Below, piece by piece: positions 7,799-17,181 of a stretch of 64,000 bases of DNA. How positions within the stretch are numbered: the stretch's first letter is position 1; each line of letters starts with the position of its first letter. Position numbers and translations under genes: made by a program. The stretch is from an uncultured Faecalibacterium sp. (lineage in GTDB: Bacteria > Bacillota > Clostridia > Oscillospirales > Ruminococcaceae). The stretch is taken from positions 124,001 to 188,000 of the forward strand of contig CALESJ010000027.1 in assembly GCA_937907025.1 (NCBI GenBank), written 5' to 3'. The notes below the pieces were generated by a model, which saw only the letters and a program-made list of their open reading frames with translations, had not been told where the DNA came from and ran no database searches.

Positions 7799-10266
7799 TT
7801 CGACAGAATTTCAACGCAGATTGGACGGTAGAAAAGGGAGATGGCAATTCCCGGATGAATTCCTTTCTGGGAAATACCCAGACCAAAACCGTGCATCTGC
7901 CCTACGATGCCATGATCCATGAAGCCCGCACCCCGGGCACGAAAAACGGTGCACAGACCGGCTTCTACCCCGGCGGCGAGTACATTTTTCAGAAGCATTT
8001 CACCGCACCGCAGGCGTGGCAAGGCAAGCCGGTGTCCCTCGTATTTGAGGGCGTGTACCAGACGGCGCTGGTCTACCTGAACGGCTGGCTGCTGACCCGG
8101 AACGTGAACGGCTATGCGGAGTTTACCGTGGAGGCTGGTCCCTACCTGAAATATGGTGCCGACAACCTGCTGAAGGTCATTGCAGATAACAGTCTGGAAC
8201 CCAACAGCCGCTGGTATACCGGCAGCGGCATCTACCGCCCGGTGCGGCTGCTGGTGGGCAACAAGGTCTATCTGCCGCAGGATACCGTGCGTATCACCAC
8301 CCGGGAGGCGGACGAGGGCTTTGCCCTGCTGGATGTGACGGCACAGGTGCAGTCTGCCAGCACTGTTACAGAACGGGTGACCCTGCAGCAGACCATCTGC
8401 TGGGAGGGCACGGCAGTGCTCACCGACCGGCAAAACCTCCTGCTCCAACCCGGCGAAAGCAGAACCGTTTCCTTCCGGTATTGCGTGGACAGCCCGGCTC
8501 TGTGGAGCCCGGAGGATCCCAACCTCTACACCAGCACCATGCAGGTGCTGGAGGGCCAGGAAGAACTGGACCGGGAAGAGACCAGCTTCGGCATCCGTAC
8601 CCTGAGCATCGATGCAGCCCATGGGGTACGCATCAACGGGCAGACCGTCAAGCTACGGGGTGCCTGTATCCACCACGACAACGGCATTCTTGGTGCAGCT
8701 ACCCTGCCCGATGCCGAGGAGCGCCGCATTCGTCAACTAAAGGAAGCGGGCTTCAACGCCATCCGCTCCTCCCATCACCCGGCAGGGCGGGCGCTGCTGG
8801 ATGCCTGCGACCGGTACGGTGTGCTGGTAATGGACGAACTGAGCGACGTATGGAACGTGCGGAAAAATCCCTACGACTATGCTCTGTACTTTGAGCAGGA
8901 CTGGAAACCCACCATTCAAAAGATAGTGGCCAAGGATTACAACCATCCCAGTGTCATTTTGTACTGTGTGGGCAACGAGATCTCCGAGGCGGGTTCGGAA
9001 AGCGGAGCGGAGACCAACCGTCGGCTCTGCAACACCTTCCGGGAGCTGGACCCCACCCGTTACACCACCAACGCCCTCAACGGCCTTATGGCAGCTGGTT
9101 ACCGCCTGCGGGAGATCATGGGGGATGTGATGCGAAAGTTCCCGGCACAGCCCGGTCCTTCCGGTGGCGATGGCGGCGGCAGCAATGCGCTGAACAGTTT
9201 TATGAGCCTGATGTCCGGGGAAAAGGGTGATTACTTTGCCACCCATCCGCTGCTGACTGAGGCGCTGTCCGGCTGCGAGGATTCCTGCGATGTGATCGGT
9301 CTGAACTACCTTACCGGACGCCATGTGCTGGAGCATGAACTGCACCCCCACAAGGCAGTGCTAGGCACCGAGACTTACCCAGCAGACATCGTGCGGCTGT
9401 GGCGTATCGTGGAGGAGAATCCTCACATGATTGGCGACTTCACATGGGCTGGCTACGATTATCTGGGGGAGGCAGGCTGCGGCATCTTCCATTACGATGG
9501 TGGTGCCAACTTCAGCAGCATTTACCCGGAACGCACCGCCTACATTGGAGATCTGGATCTGCTGGGCAACCGACGCCCCATCAGCTATCTGCGGGAGATC
9601 GTTTACGGTCTGCGGAAGGCACCCTATCTGGCAGTGCTGCGAATGGAACACAACGGTCAGACCTCCAGCAAAACGCCTTGGATGTTCAAGGATAACCTTT
9701 CCAGTTGGACATGGCCCGGTTTTGAGGGACAGACGGCTTCGGTGGATGTGTACTCCGCCTCGGAGGAGGTGGAGCTATTCCTGAACGGAGCTTCTCTGGG
9801 CCGCCGTGCCATGGTGGATTTTACCGCCACCTACAGTGTGTCCTACACTCCCGGCGAGCTGAAGGCTGTGGGCTATACCGGCGGTGTGTGTGACGGCGAG
9901 TTCACGCTGCGCACCGCACAGGATGCACAGATGACCCTTACAGCAGATCGTAAGACTCTGCAAGCTAACGGCGAGGATGCCGCCTTTGTGATGATCCAAT
10001 TCGTGGATGCAAATGGCACCGCAGATCTGCACACCAAGCACACCCTGAAGGTGGAGTTGGAGGGTGCAGGCATTCTGGAAGCCGTAGGCAGCTCAAATCC
10101 CTGCTCCGAGGAGCGTTACGACACCCCGGAAAGCGAGACTTTTGACGGCTGCTGTATGGCGGTGATCCGTGCAGGAGAAGCTGCGGGCGAAATTCATCTG
10201 ACCGTCACAGCAGATGACAGCGTTCAGAAGCAGCTGACGATCCTGATTCAGGAAGCAGAGTGCTGA
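7795..10266 (+). CDS. Glycoside hydrolase family 2 enzyme, probable beta-galactosidase
   Basis: The product has 823 residues and no signal peptide, so it acts in the cytoplasm on sugar taken up by the partner transporter. The GH2 order is visible: N-terminal sugar-binding domain (TGFYPGGEYIF), immunoglobulin-like domain and TIM barrel with FNAIRSSHHP and VLVMDELSD. The acid/base Glu is in YCVGNEISE (about residue 395) and the nucleophile Glu in LGTETYP (about residue 526). The C-terminal 200 residues look like the DUF4982 and Ig-like domains of galactosidase-type GH2 enzymes. Beta-galactosidase is preferred; beta-glucuronidase cannot be excluded from sequence alone. Confidence 0.85.
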   Translation: MIRQNFNADWTVEKGDGNSRMNSFLGNTQTKTVHLPYDAMIHEARTPGTKNGAQTGFYPGGEYIFQKHFTAPQAWQGKPVSLVFEGVYQTALVYLNGWLLTRNVNGYAEFTVEAGPYLKYGADNLLKVIADNSLEPNSRWYTGSGIYRPVRLLVGNKVYLPQDTVRITTREADEGFALLDVTAQVQSASTVTERVTLQQTICWEGTAVLTDRQNLLLQPGESRTVSFRYCVDSPALWSPEDPNLYTSTMQVLEGQEELDREETSFGIRTLSIDAAHGVRINGQTVKLRGACIHHDNGILGAATLPDAEERRIRQLKEAGFNAIRSSHHPAGRALLDACDRYGVLVMDELSDVWNVRKNPYDYALYFEQDWKPTIQKIVAKDYNHPSVILYCVGNEISEAGSESGAETNRRLCNTFRELDPTRYTTNALNGLMAAGYRLREIMGDVMRKFPAQPGPSGGDGGGSNALNSFMSLMSGEKGDYFATHPLLTEALSGCEDSCDVIGLNYLTGRHVLEHELHPHKAVLGTETYPADIVRLWRIVEENPHMIGDFTWAGYDYLGEAGCGIFHYDGGANFSSIYPERTAYIGDLDLLGNRRPISYLREIVYGLRKAPYLAVLRMEHNGQTSSKTPWMFKDNLSSWTWPGFEGQTASVDVYSASEEVELFLNGASLGRRAMVDFTATYSVSYTPGELKAVGYTGGVCDGEFTLRTAQDAQMTLTADRKTLQANGEDAAFVMIQFVDANGTADLHTKHTLKVELEGAGILEAVGSSNPCSEERYDTPESETFDGCCMAVIRAGEAAGEIHLTVTADDSVQKQLTILIQEAEC

Positions 10267-10286
10267 AGCTCAAAAAGCCGGTGAAG

Positions 10287-10331
10287 GCTCAAAACAAAAA
10301 CAGGGTGCGCCCCTGAATAGGACGCACCCTG
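10287..10331 (-). terminator. Terminator of the small minus-strand gene
   Basis: CAGGGTGCG (10301-10309) and CGCACCCTG (10323-10331) form the stem. On the minus strand it is followed by TTTTTGTTTT (10291-10300). It lies just beyond the stop at 10342. On the plus strand it lacks a T run, so it mainly serves the minus-strand gene. Confidence 0.75.
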
Positions 10332-10341
10332 CCATCGCAAT

Positions 10342-10620
10342 TCACGATTTGATTCGTTGAGAATTGCGCTGCTTGTAAAACTTGCGATTAAAGCCACAGA
10401 CAATAGCAATATGTACAACAGGGCGTTCCCCGTCGGGAACGCTCTGTTTTTCTTTGCTTGGAATATGATGAGCCTGTTCCGCCTGCCACGCAGCAAATTC
10501 TCTTTGGCCTTCCTCGCTGTTCCAGTAGGCAAGGATGGCCGGGTAGAATGCCCGCGCCAGACGGTCAATGACTTCATCGGGATAGGGGGAAGAGTTTGTA
10601 GACTTTTTCTTTTTGTTCAA
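10342..10620 (-). CDS. Small conserved mobile-element protein, unknown function
   Basis: The 92-residue product starts at a TTG (10620) with AAAGGAG seven bases upstream; the in-frame ATG 11 codons earlier has no ribosome site. The core DEVIDRLARAFYPAILAYW followed by SEEGQREFAAWQ is a pattern I associate with short proteins of Clostridia mobilizable elements. It is soluble and mostly helical. A strong plus-strand terminator hairpin lies inside its coding sequence. Its role is unknown; it lies next to the ParB-like and mob genes. Confidence 0.6.
   Translation of the reverse strand: MNKKKKSTNSSPYPDEVIDRLARAFYPAILAYWNSEEGQREFAAWQAEQAHHIPSKEKQSVPDGERPVVHIAIVCGFNRKFYKQRNSQRIKS
10418..10456 (+). 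terminator. Plus-strand terminator antisense to the small gene
   Basis: ACAGGGCGTTCCC (10418-10430) pairs with GGGAACGCTCTGT (10435-10447) around the loop CGTC, with one wobble pair, followed by TTTTTCTTT. It lies about 150 bases after the GH2 stop and is the first good plus-strand terminator there. It probably ends the galactoside operon, although it sits inside the oppositely oriented small gene. Confidence 0.65.
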
Positions 10621-10763
10621 ACGCACGCTCCTTTGATCGTCCCACCGTGGCAAATTCGGGCGAGAAAATCAAGGTTCCAATTTTTATCAGGCGCAGGGGC
10701 GCGGATAGTTTCCGCCCTGCACTTGCGGCTGGTGGCCCGTTGATGGCTTACAAGTGCCTGTCG

Positions 10764-11648
10764 TTATGCGATTTCTTTATCGTTCAGCATTTCTTCAAAC
10801 TGTGCCATATACGCCTTGTGCTGCTTGAGGATTTTTAGCGTTTCAGTTTTGGCGTAGGAATCGTCCGGCAGCTTAGGCAAGTATCTCATCAAAAAATCAA
10901 AGTCCTGCTGAATCCGCCGGACAGCGACTTCCAGCGCTGAGTAGTTGATTCCAGAGTAGTGTGAGTAGCTCGACTGCGGAGCGGGGCGGTCCTCCGGGTG
11001 CAGAATCTCGTGCACGATCTGCTTGCGGTTCGGAAAATCGGCTCTGGCAAGGCGGTGCATATCAGCATCACGGACTTTGAACTGCCCGGACAGGATCTTT
11101 TCTTTCGTACCGGGCATCATCTGCTCCATGATCTCCACGCCCCGCATGAACTTTTCAGAACGGGCAACGTAGGATTCGCTGACATTGTTCCGCTCTGCGA
11201 TCTGCTTACGAACGCTTGCTTCTGAGGCAGTGGGAGGAATTGTGTCAATTTGACACAATTCCTCCGGGGCGGTTTTCTTGGAAGCAGCCGTGTGCTGGTT
11301 GTTGCCGTTTCCACCGGGCTTTCGATGCTCCACACTGTACTGCTTTCCAATGAGGAACTTCTTCTGCTCCGGGGTCAGATTACGCCGCCCCAACTGATTC
11401 TTGCAGATCCATGCGAGGACTTCTTCACTGCTTTCAAAGGGGAGCGGCATGGTGGAGAAATAAATCTCCGGGTGTTTCTGGAGGATGGCATAACGATTGT
11501 GACCGTCAACAAGTGTATTGTTCCAAACGATCAAAGGAGAGAGCAGCTTGCCCTCTTTCAGGATATTTTCTTCAAGCTGCTTGAATTCATCATCGGTCAG
11601 TGGAGGGATCTGGGACTGGAACTCCGGGTCGATTTTCAGATTAATCAT
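10764..11648 (-). CDS. ParB N-terminal domain protein
   Basis: The 294-residue product starts MINLKIDPEFQSQ (AAAGGAG upstream at proper spacing). The N-terminal third is a ParB/Srx fold: LTDDEFKQLEENILKEG, then LIVWNNTLVDGHNRYAIL with the DGHNR nucleotide-binding motif. A helix-turn-helix-like part follows (SVRKQIAERNNVSESYVARSEKF). It is not a full partition ParB; similar proteins occur in mobilizable elements, where they may act in regulation, replication or DNA processing. It lies 12 bases downstream of mobA on the same strand and is probably in the mob operon. Confidence 0.75.
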   Translation of the reverse strand: MINLKIDPEFQSQIPPLTDDEFKQLEENILKEGKLLSPLIVWNNTLVDGHNRYAILQKHPEIYFSTMPLPFESSEEVLAWICKNQLGRRNLTPEQKKFLIGKQYSVEHRKPGGNGNNQHTAASKKTAPEELCQIDTIPPTASEASVRKQIAERNNVSESYVARSEKFMRGVEIMEQMMPGTKEKILSGQFKVRDADMHRLARADFPNRKQIVHEILHPEDRPAPQSSYSHYSGINYSALEVAVRRIQQDFDFLMRYLPKLPDDSYAKTETLKILKQHKAYMAQFEEMLNDKEIA

Positions 11649-11660
11649 ACGCACACTCCT

Positions 11661-13208
11661 TTATCTCTCCTGCTGCGCCGGTTCTTCCTCCCGGAAAAAG
11701 GACGCAACATTCTGCTTTGCGGTTTTCAGCTTGAGCAGTTCTTCCTTGGTTTCCTTGTACTGCTCATAGAACTTTGCCTTTTCGGATGCCAGCTGCGCAT
11801 ACTCGGCTTCCAGTTTCTTCGGGCTGGGCAGCTTGGTGATATCATTTGCCTTGAAATAGGCTGCTGCCGTCCGGTATGCTGTCAGTTCTGCACGGTGCTG
11901 TTCCTCAAAGGCTGCGGGTCGTTTTGCGGCTTTTAACTGTTGTGCGATGTTCTTGGTGTTGGTGTAGGCTGCGACGTGATAGCGCAGCTCTTTGTTGGCT
12001 TTCATGCGACCTTCGAGATCTTTCACCACCGCCAGCGAATCGTGAAACTTGGTGTCAAGCTCTGTGATTCTCTGGTCGAGTGCGTCCTCGTTGAGCAGAC
12101 CTTTTTCTTGCAAGAGAATCAAGGTCTGTGCCATGGCTTTGAGGTTGTGTTTCTTCGCCCAACGCTCGTAGCCGATGCCCTTGCCCTGCTTCAGCTTTGC
12201 CTGAATGTCCACCAGTTTCTGAATCTTATCGGGCTTGTCTGTTGCGATAGGCTGGATGGTCGGAGCAAGCCGGATGTTCTGAGCGAGTGCGGCAAGCACC
12301 TGCTCTTTCTCAAACTTGTCACCGAGATGTTTCGCTCGGATAAACTTCGTTCTGCCAGCGGGCAGATAGCTAAGCTGTCCACGGCTTTCCTTGACGGTGA
12401 TGCTATACTGCTGCATGAGCCTATCGGAAAACTCTTCAAAACTCGTTGTGCGGTACAGCACTGAAGAAATCTGTTTCCGTAAAGTGTCTTTCACGGTTTC
12501 AAACCTCTTCTGCTTGGGCTGCTGTCCAGTTTCGGTAAGGGCTGCATTTTCACGGTCAAGTTTCAACTGGCCGCGTCTGCGCACCCAATACTCAGCTTCA
12601 CTCACGCGCTCTTTCGAGCCGTTGAGCAGGTCGATCTGGTACAGTCCGGCACCCTCGCACAGCTCCATGACCTCAACACGCAAGTGCCGCATGGTCTGGG
12701 CTGTACTGGAATGCTTCATGCCCTCACGCCAGTCACGGGGCTTCTGCATATAGGGTTTGCGCTCCACCTCTCGTGTTCGGATGCTGCCGATCACGATGTG
12801 GACATGGATGTTTCCCGAATGGTTGTGCCCATCGGGGTGGGTGGAGACGATGGCAGGATGACCGGGGAAGTTTTCCTCGCAGAATTTCAGGCCAAGAGCC
12901 TGTGCCGTTTCCATGGTCAAGCCATTGTCGGCTGCATCTCTTGGGTCAAAGCTGATGATATATTGATGGCTCTTAATATCACCATGCTGGGTGTTCTTAC
13001 CATACTTGCGGTTCGCCAGCAGACAGGCCGTTGCAAACGAGAAATCGCCGCACTCAAGGGTGTCGAGCAGGTAGGATTCCCGCAGCATGGGTCGGCCTTG
13101 TTCGTCCAGAATTACCTTGCCGGAAAATTCATCGTGCTGGTAAATGAGATACGCTTCAATGGCAGAGTAGTCCGAGTTTTTAGAGGCGATATGCTTGAGC
13201 GTTGCCAT
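11661..13208 (-). CDS. mobA: MobA-type relaxase
   Basis: The product has 515 residues. Relaxases nick oriT and pilot the strand during conjugative mobilization. The N-terminal relaxase domain shows Tyr candidates (Y14, Y20, Y23) and the histidine triad region HPDGHNHSGNIHVHIVI (His 124, 128, 130, 135, 137), which binds the metal. The C-terminal half is long, helical and rich in Lys and Glu. The start at 13208 (MATLKHIASKN) overlaps the end of mobC by 29 bases, so translation is probably coupled. No type IV coupling protein is encoded nearby. Confidence 0.88.
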   Translation of the reverse strand: MATLKHIASKNSDYSAIEAYLIYQHDEFSGKVILDEQGRPMLRESYLLDTLECGDFSFATACLLANRKYGKNTQHGDIKSHQYIISFDPRDAADNGLTMETAQALGLKFCEENFPGHPAIVSTHPDGHNHSGNIHVHIVIGSIRTREVERKPYMQKPRDWREGMKHSSTAQTMRHLRVEVMELCEGAGLYQIDLLNGSKERVSEAEYWVRRRGQLKLDRENAALTETGQQPKQKRFETVKDTLRKQISSVLYRTTSFEEFSDRLMQQYSITVKESRGQLSYLPAGRTKFIRAKHLGDKFEKEQVLAALAQNIRLAPTIQPIATDKPDKIQKLVDIQAKLKQGKGIGYERWAKKHNLKAMAQTLILLQEKGLLNEDALDQRITELDTKFHDSLAVVKDLEGRMKANKELRYHVAAYTNTKNIAQQLKAAKRPAAFEEQHRAELTAYRTAAAYFKANDITKLPSPKKLEAEYAQLASEKAKFYEQYKETKEELLKLKTAKQNVASFFREEEPAQQER

Positions 13209-13614
13209 ACAGTTCACCCAGAACTTTCTCGGCGCTGAGCCGGAATGCAGTCAGGTCTGCAAGTTCGTCAAGGATTTTCGCTCGTATCTGCTCGGTGTCC
13301 GCACCGCCGGAATTGAAGTGCCTTGCAAGCTGGTTCAGGTTGCCGCCCACCTTGCTGCACTGGGCAAGCAGGGTGGAAACGGCGTTCAATGTTTCTTCGC
13401 CGCCGCCGGCAACGATGACCGTTTTCTCGATCTTGACGTTGTGGATGGCGCGGCGGATAAAAGTGGAGAGGGAGAGATTCAGGAGTTTGCAAGTGAGTTC
13501 CAGTGACGCTTTTTCCTCCGCTGTCACACGGAACTTGATGACGTGCGTTTTGTTGTTCGGCGTGTCGTGGTGCTGGGAATTGCTAGGAATCGGTTGAACA
13601 TTCGTTTTGGTCAT
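13180..13614 (-). CDS. mobC: MobC-like mobilization accessory protein
   Basis: The product has 144 residues. A ribbon-helix-helix start (HVIKFRVTAEEKASLEL and LSTFIRRAI) is followed by the MobC signature region GGNLNQLARHFNSGG. These proteins bind oriT and help the relaxase open the nick site. The start at 13614 has a perfect AGGAGG. It is the first gene of the mob operon and faces the structured non-coding stretch that probably holds oriT. Confidence 0.85.
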   Translation of the reverse strand: MTKTNVQPIPSNSQHHDTPNNKTHVIKFRVTAEEKASLELTCKLLNLSLSTFIRRAIHNVKIEKTVIVAGGGEETLNAVSTLLAQCSKVGGNLNQLARHFNSGGADTEQIRAKILDELADLTAFRLSAEKVLGELYGNAQAYRL

Positions 13615-13676
13615 TGTACCTCCTGTCTGTTCGATAACTCCTCGGTGAAGTTATGTAAGCACGACACGCCGTTGCT

Positions 13677-13810
13677 GTTCGCACCGTCAGGTGCGAACCA
13701 TGAGCAGGGTTTGGGGCAGGCACGCCCCAACAAGATCACTTGGAAAACTCGCAAGAGTTTGAAAAGTGAAGTCCCGGATGGACAGAAAATTTTCAAGAAT
13801 TGAAAATTTG
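13677..13810. other. Candidate oriT region
   Basis: Just upstream of mobC, three inverted repeats follow one another: GTTCGCAC/GTGCGAAC (13677-13698), TTGGGGC/GCCCCAA (13711-13730) and an imperfect CACTT..AAACTC/GAGTTT..AAGTG (13737-13768). A fourth, AT-rich one surrounds 13786-13810. Closely spaced dyads beside relaxase genes are typical of oriT. No known nic sequence was recognised. Confidence 0.45.
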
Positions 13811-14502
13811 TGGCCACGGGACGGTTCTTGCCCTCTACCGCTGCGCTCAAAACGCATTTTCAACAAATGTTTCCGAATTGTTAAGATGCAAAAATAAGTA
13901 GAGAGTTCCGCTGCTCGTGTATGTGGGTCACCGTTTGCTCCGAACGAAGTTCCTGCCCCTGTTTGTGCAGCGGCGTTGACGAAAAGTCGGTATCACGTTC
14001 GGTCGGCTCATGAAATTTTCAAGGTGCAGCTCCCTAAAAGAAAAATACCGCCCACGCAGCGCAGCGATGATTTTGTCGGGTGAAACGGCGGCAAAATAGA
14101 TCGGGTGTGTTGCGGGGCGGTAAATTCTTTTGCGGACTTTCCCTCACTGAAGTGGTGGGTCTCACGGTGATAACCAACCACTTTCTGTGGCTATGTTCAA
14201 AATGAACACGACCACATCTTGTGGAGAGATTCAGGCTACTCCACAAAATCAGTGGGATTTACAAGAAAAATACCACTGCATGTGAAAATCGTCAAGAGGG
14301 TTTTGGGAAATTTATTGCAATAAAGTGGAGAGAGTAGGACTTATCCTTGAAGAATGCTCCGAAATCTCACGGATACGGCGGCATCGTCGATTTTTGCCTG
14401 ACCCTCCCTGCAATCGCAAGAAAAAAACAAGAAACAGCCGGTGGATTTTCAGCGCATCCATGTTACAATAAGGGTATCCAAACACCAGAGGAGGGGCGCA
14501 CT
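13811..14502. other. Non-coding stretch between the mob region and the first P-type ATPase
   Basis: About 690 bases with only short, composition-driven open frames and no gene I can support. It repeats AAATTTTCAAG (13787-13797 and 14013-14023). A TACAAT at 14464-14469 is a possible -10 for the ATPase gene, but no good -35 partner is seen. No sequence typical of an M-box Mg2+ riboswitch was recognised. Confidence 0.4.
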
Positions 14503-17166
14503 GTGTCCAAGACCACCCTGTTTGACAGCCGCATCAAGAAATACGCATACCGGGAGGCAGCGCAGCTCTACGGGGAGCTGGGCAGCTCCCCGGCAGGTTT
14601 GTCCCCGGAGCAGGTGGAGCGGCAGCGGGAGAAATACGGCTCCAACTGCTTCGGCAGCCGCAGTAGCGATACCATGCTCCGGCGGCTGCGGCGGGCGTTC
14701 ATCAACCCCTTCAACGTCATTCTCTTTGTGCTGGGGAGCATTTCGCTGGTGACGGATGGTCTTTTGGCCTCCGATTTTTCCAAGAACGCCACCACAGCCC
14801 TCATTATCTTTTCCATGATTCTCATCAGCGGCGGCATCCGTCTGGTGCAGGAATTGCGTGCCAAAAACGCCGCCCAGCAACTGGACCGGCTGATCCATCA
14901 GCGCATCCGGGTGCGGCGGGGCGGTGTGTGCATGGACATTCCGGCGGAGGAACTGGTCGTGGGAGACGTGGTGCTGCTGTCGGCAGGGGATCGGGTGCCG
15001 GCTGATTTGCGGCTCACTGCTGTCACCGACCTGTTTCTCTCGCAGGCTGCCATCACTGGGGAAAGTGCGGTGGTGGAAAAAAGCTGCCGCACCCTCTGCT
15101 ACGGCAGCCCTCGCCCCGTGACCCAACTGGAAAATCTCGCCTTTATGGCAACCACCGTCATTAGCGGCAAGGGCGAGGGCGTTGTGGTGGCAGTGGGCAA
15201 AAATACCCTCTACGGCAGCTTTTCCAAGGACGACCCGGAGGAAAAGCAGGCCTTTCAGAAAGGCGCTAACTCCATCGCATGGGTAATGCTGCGGTTTATG
15301 GGGGTGCTGATCCCGCTGGTGTTTTTGCTGCTGGGTCTCACCGGGGGCAACTGGCTGGAATCCTTTGCCTTTGCCCTGTCGGTGGCGGTGGGGCTGATGC
15401 CGGAGATGCTGCCCATGGTCATCACCGCTTGTCTGGCACGGGGCAGCCTTGCCATGAGCCGCAAGCAAACCATCATCAAGGACATCAACGCCATGCAGGG
15501 CTTTGGCAGCATGGATGTGCTGTGCATGGACAAGACCGGCACCCTGACCAACGAGAGCATCCTGCTGGAATACTACATGGACGTGCTGGGCAATGAAAGC
15601 GCCGAGGCGCTGGATCTGGCTTTTCTCAACAGCTTTTACCACTCCGGGGTGCGCAACCCCATTGACAACGCCCTGCTGGCCTGCCAGACCATGCCGGGCA
15701 GGGAGGCACATTTCGGAGAACTGCTGGCGCAATACCGCAAAACGGATGAAATTCCCTTTGACTATGCCCGGAAGGTAGTCAGCACCCTTGTAACGGCGGC
15801 GGACGGCAGCAGCAAACTGATCCTGAAAGGGGACGTTGCCCATGTGGTGGCCCGGTGCGGCACCGTGGCCTACCGGGGACAGGTGCTGCCCATGGAAGAG
15901 GACACCGCCCAAAGCGTTTCGGCAGTGGTCAGCGAGATGCTGCAGGACGGCATGAAGGTCATCGCCGTGGCACAAAAAGAAATGGGCACCGCCGACCATA
16001 TCACCTCTGCCGATGAGCAAAATCTGACACTGGTGGGGTATCTGGCCTTTTTCGATGCCCCCAAAAAGACCGCAAGAGCCTCCATTGCAGCCCTGAAACG
16101 ACTGAAAGTGACCCCGAAAGTTCTCACGGGAGATCAGGCGGATGTTGCCGTGTCCATCTGCCGCCGGGTGGACATCCCCTGCGGCAGGGTTCTGACGGGG
16201 GCGCAGCTGGACGAAATGGCCGACAGTGCCCTTTCTGCTGCCGTGGAGGAAGTCCACGTTTTTGCAGAACTGACCCCGGGGCAGAAGGTGCGGCTGGTGG
16301 CGGCCTTGGAGCAGAACGGCCACACCGTAGGCTTTTTGGGGGATGGTATCAACGACATCCCCGCCCTGTGCGAGGCCAACGTGGGCATCTCGGTGGATAC
16401 GGCGGTGGATGCTGCCAAGGACGCCGCAGACGTGGTGCTGCTGCAAAAAGACCTTGGGGTGCTGGAAGAGAGCATTCTGGAAGGCCGCAAGACCTTTACC
16501 AATATGCTGAAGTACATTAAGATCACCGCCAGCTCCAACTTTGGCAACATCCTTTCCATCGTCTGCGCCAGTGCGTTTTTGCCCTTTCTGCCCATGACCT
16601 CGTTGCAGCTTTTGCTGCTGAACCTGCTGTACGATGCCCTGTGCATCATTCTGCCGTGGGACAATGTGGACGAGGAAGAGAACCTTTCCCCCCGGGATTG
16701 GTCCGGCCGGACGCTGGGGCGGTTCATGCTCTCCTTCGGACCCATCAGCTCGGTGTTCGACATTGCCACCTTCCTGTTTTTGTACTACGTGCTGTGCCCG
16801 GCGCTCTGCGGCGGTGTGACCTACCTCCACCTGACCGACCCGGCTGTGCGGTTGCACTATGTTGCCCTGTTCCAGACCGGGTGGTTTTTGGAGTCCATGT
16901 GGACGCAGGTGCTCATCCTGCACTTTTTACGCACCCACCGCATCCCCTTTGTGCAGAGCCGCCCCTCTGCCCCGGTGATGGTCACCACCCTTGCGGGTAT
17001 CATGGTCTTTACCGGACTTACTTTTACCAAAGGCGGCGGGCTTTTCGGTCTGACGCAGCTCCCCCTCTGGTACTTCGGCTTTTTGCTGGTGGTGGCGTTG
17101 ACGTATATGCTGCTGACCACGGTGGTAAAGACCTTCTACCAGAAAAAGCACTATCCGTTGATTTGA
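14503..17166 (+). CDS. P-type ATPase, Mg2+-import type (MgtA-like), first copy
   Basis: The product has 887 residues. P3B-type ATPases import Mg2+ using ATP. Motifs: N-terminal cation-ATPase domain (GLSPEQVERQREKYGSN), actuator loop ITGES, phosphorylation site DKTGTLT (Asp about residue 343) and hinge GDGINDIPAL (about residue 613). About ten membrane segments are visible, and the PEMLPM motif on the helix before the phosphorylation domain is typical of MgtA. The GTG start at 14503 is chosen for the GAGGAGG site; the frame runs 52 codons upstream without one. The winged-helix gene follows after 15 bases. Confidence 0.88.
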   Translation: MSKTTLFDSRIKKYAYREAAQLYGELGSSPAGLSPEQVERQREKYGSNCFGSRSSDTMLRRLRRAFINPFNVILFVLGSISLVTDGLLASDFSKNATTALIIFSMILISGGIRLVQELRAKNAAQQLDRLIHQRIRVRRGGVCMDIPAEELVVGDVVLLSAGDRVPADLRLTAVTDLFLSQAAITGESAVVEKSCRTLCYGSPRPVTQLENLAFMATTVISGKGEGVVVAVGKNTLYGSFSKDDPEEKQAFQKGANSIAWVMLRFMGVLIPLVFLLLGLTGGNWLESFAFALSVAVGLMPEMLPMVITACLARGSLAMSRKQTIIKDINAMQGFGSMDVLCMDKTGTLTNESILLEYYMDVLGNESAEALDLAFLNSFYHSGVRNPIDNALLACQTMPGREAHFGELLAQYRKTDEIPFDYARKVVSTLVTAADGSSKLILKGDVAHVVARCGTVAYRGQVLPMEEDTAQSVSAVVSEMLQDGMKVIAVAQKEMGTADHITSADEQNLTLVGYLAFFDAPKKTARASIAALKRLKVTPKVLTGDQADVAVSICRRVDIPCGRVLTGAQLDEMADSALSAAVEEVHVFAELTPGQKVRLVAALEQNGHTVGFLGDGINDIPALCEANVGISVDTAVDAAKDAADVVLLQKDLGVLEESILEGRKTFTNMLKYIKITASSNFGNILSIVCASAFLPFLPMTSLQLLLLNLLYDALCIILPWDNVDEEENLSPRDWSGRTLGRFMLSFGPISSVFDIATFLFLYYVLCPALCGGVTYLHLTDPAVRLHYVALFQTGWFLESMWTQVLILHFLRTHRIPFVQSRPSAPVMVTTLAGIMVFTGLTFTKGGGLFGLTQLPLWYFGFLLVVALTYMLLTTVVKTFYQKKHYPLI

Positions 17167-17181
17167 AAGGAGGGGTCTGCC

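Noticed and set aside
10248..10577. 109-residue minus-strand open frame overlapping the small gene and the GH2 3' end
   Set aside because: The competing frame 10342-10620 has a good ribosome site and a conserved-looking core; this one has neither.
13611..13850. 79-residue minus-strand open frame overlapping the mobC start region
   Set aside because: It lies over the dyad cluster proposed as oriT, has no ribosome site, and overlaps the mobC start and RBS; more likely non-coding.
14041..14502. Mg2+-sensing riboswitch in front of the first MgtA-type gene
   Set aside because: No M-box-like conserved segments were recognised by eye; only a covariance-model search could decide.
14449..16923. 824-residue minus-strand open frame under the first P-type ATPase
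   Set aside because: Antisense to a gene with all P-type ATPase motifs; no start site and unusual His/Gln-rich composition.
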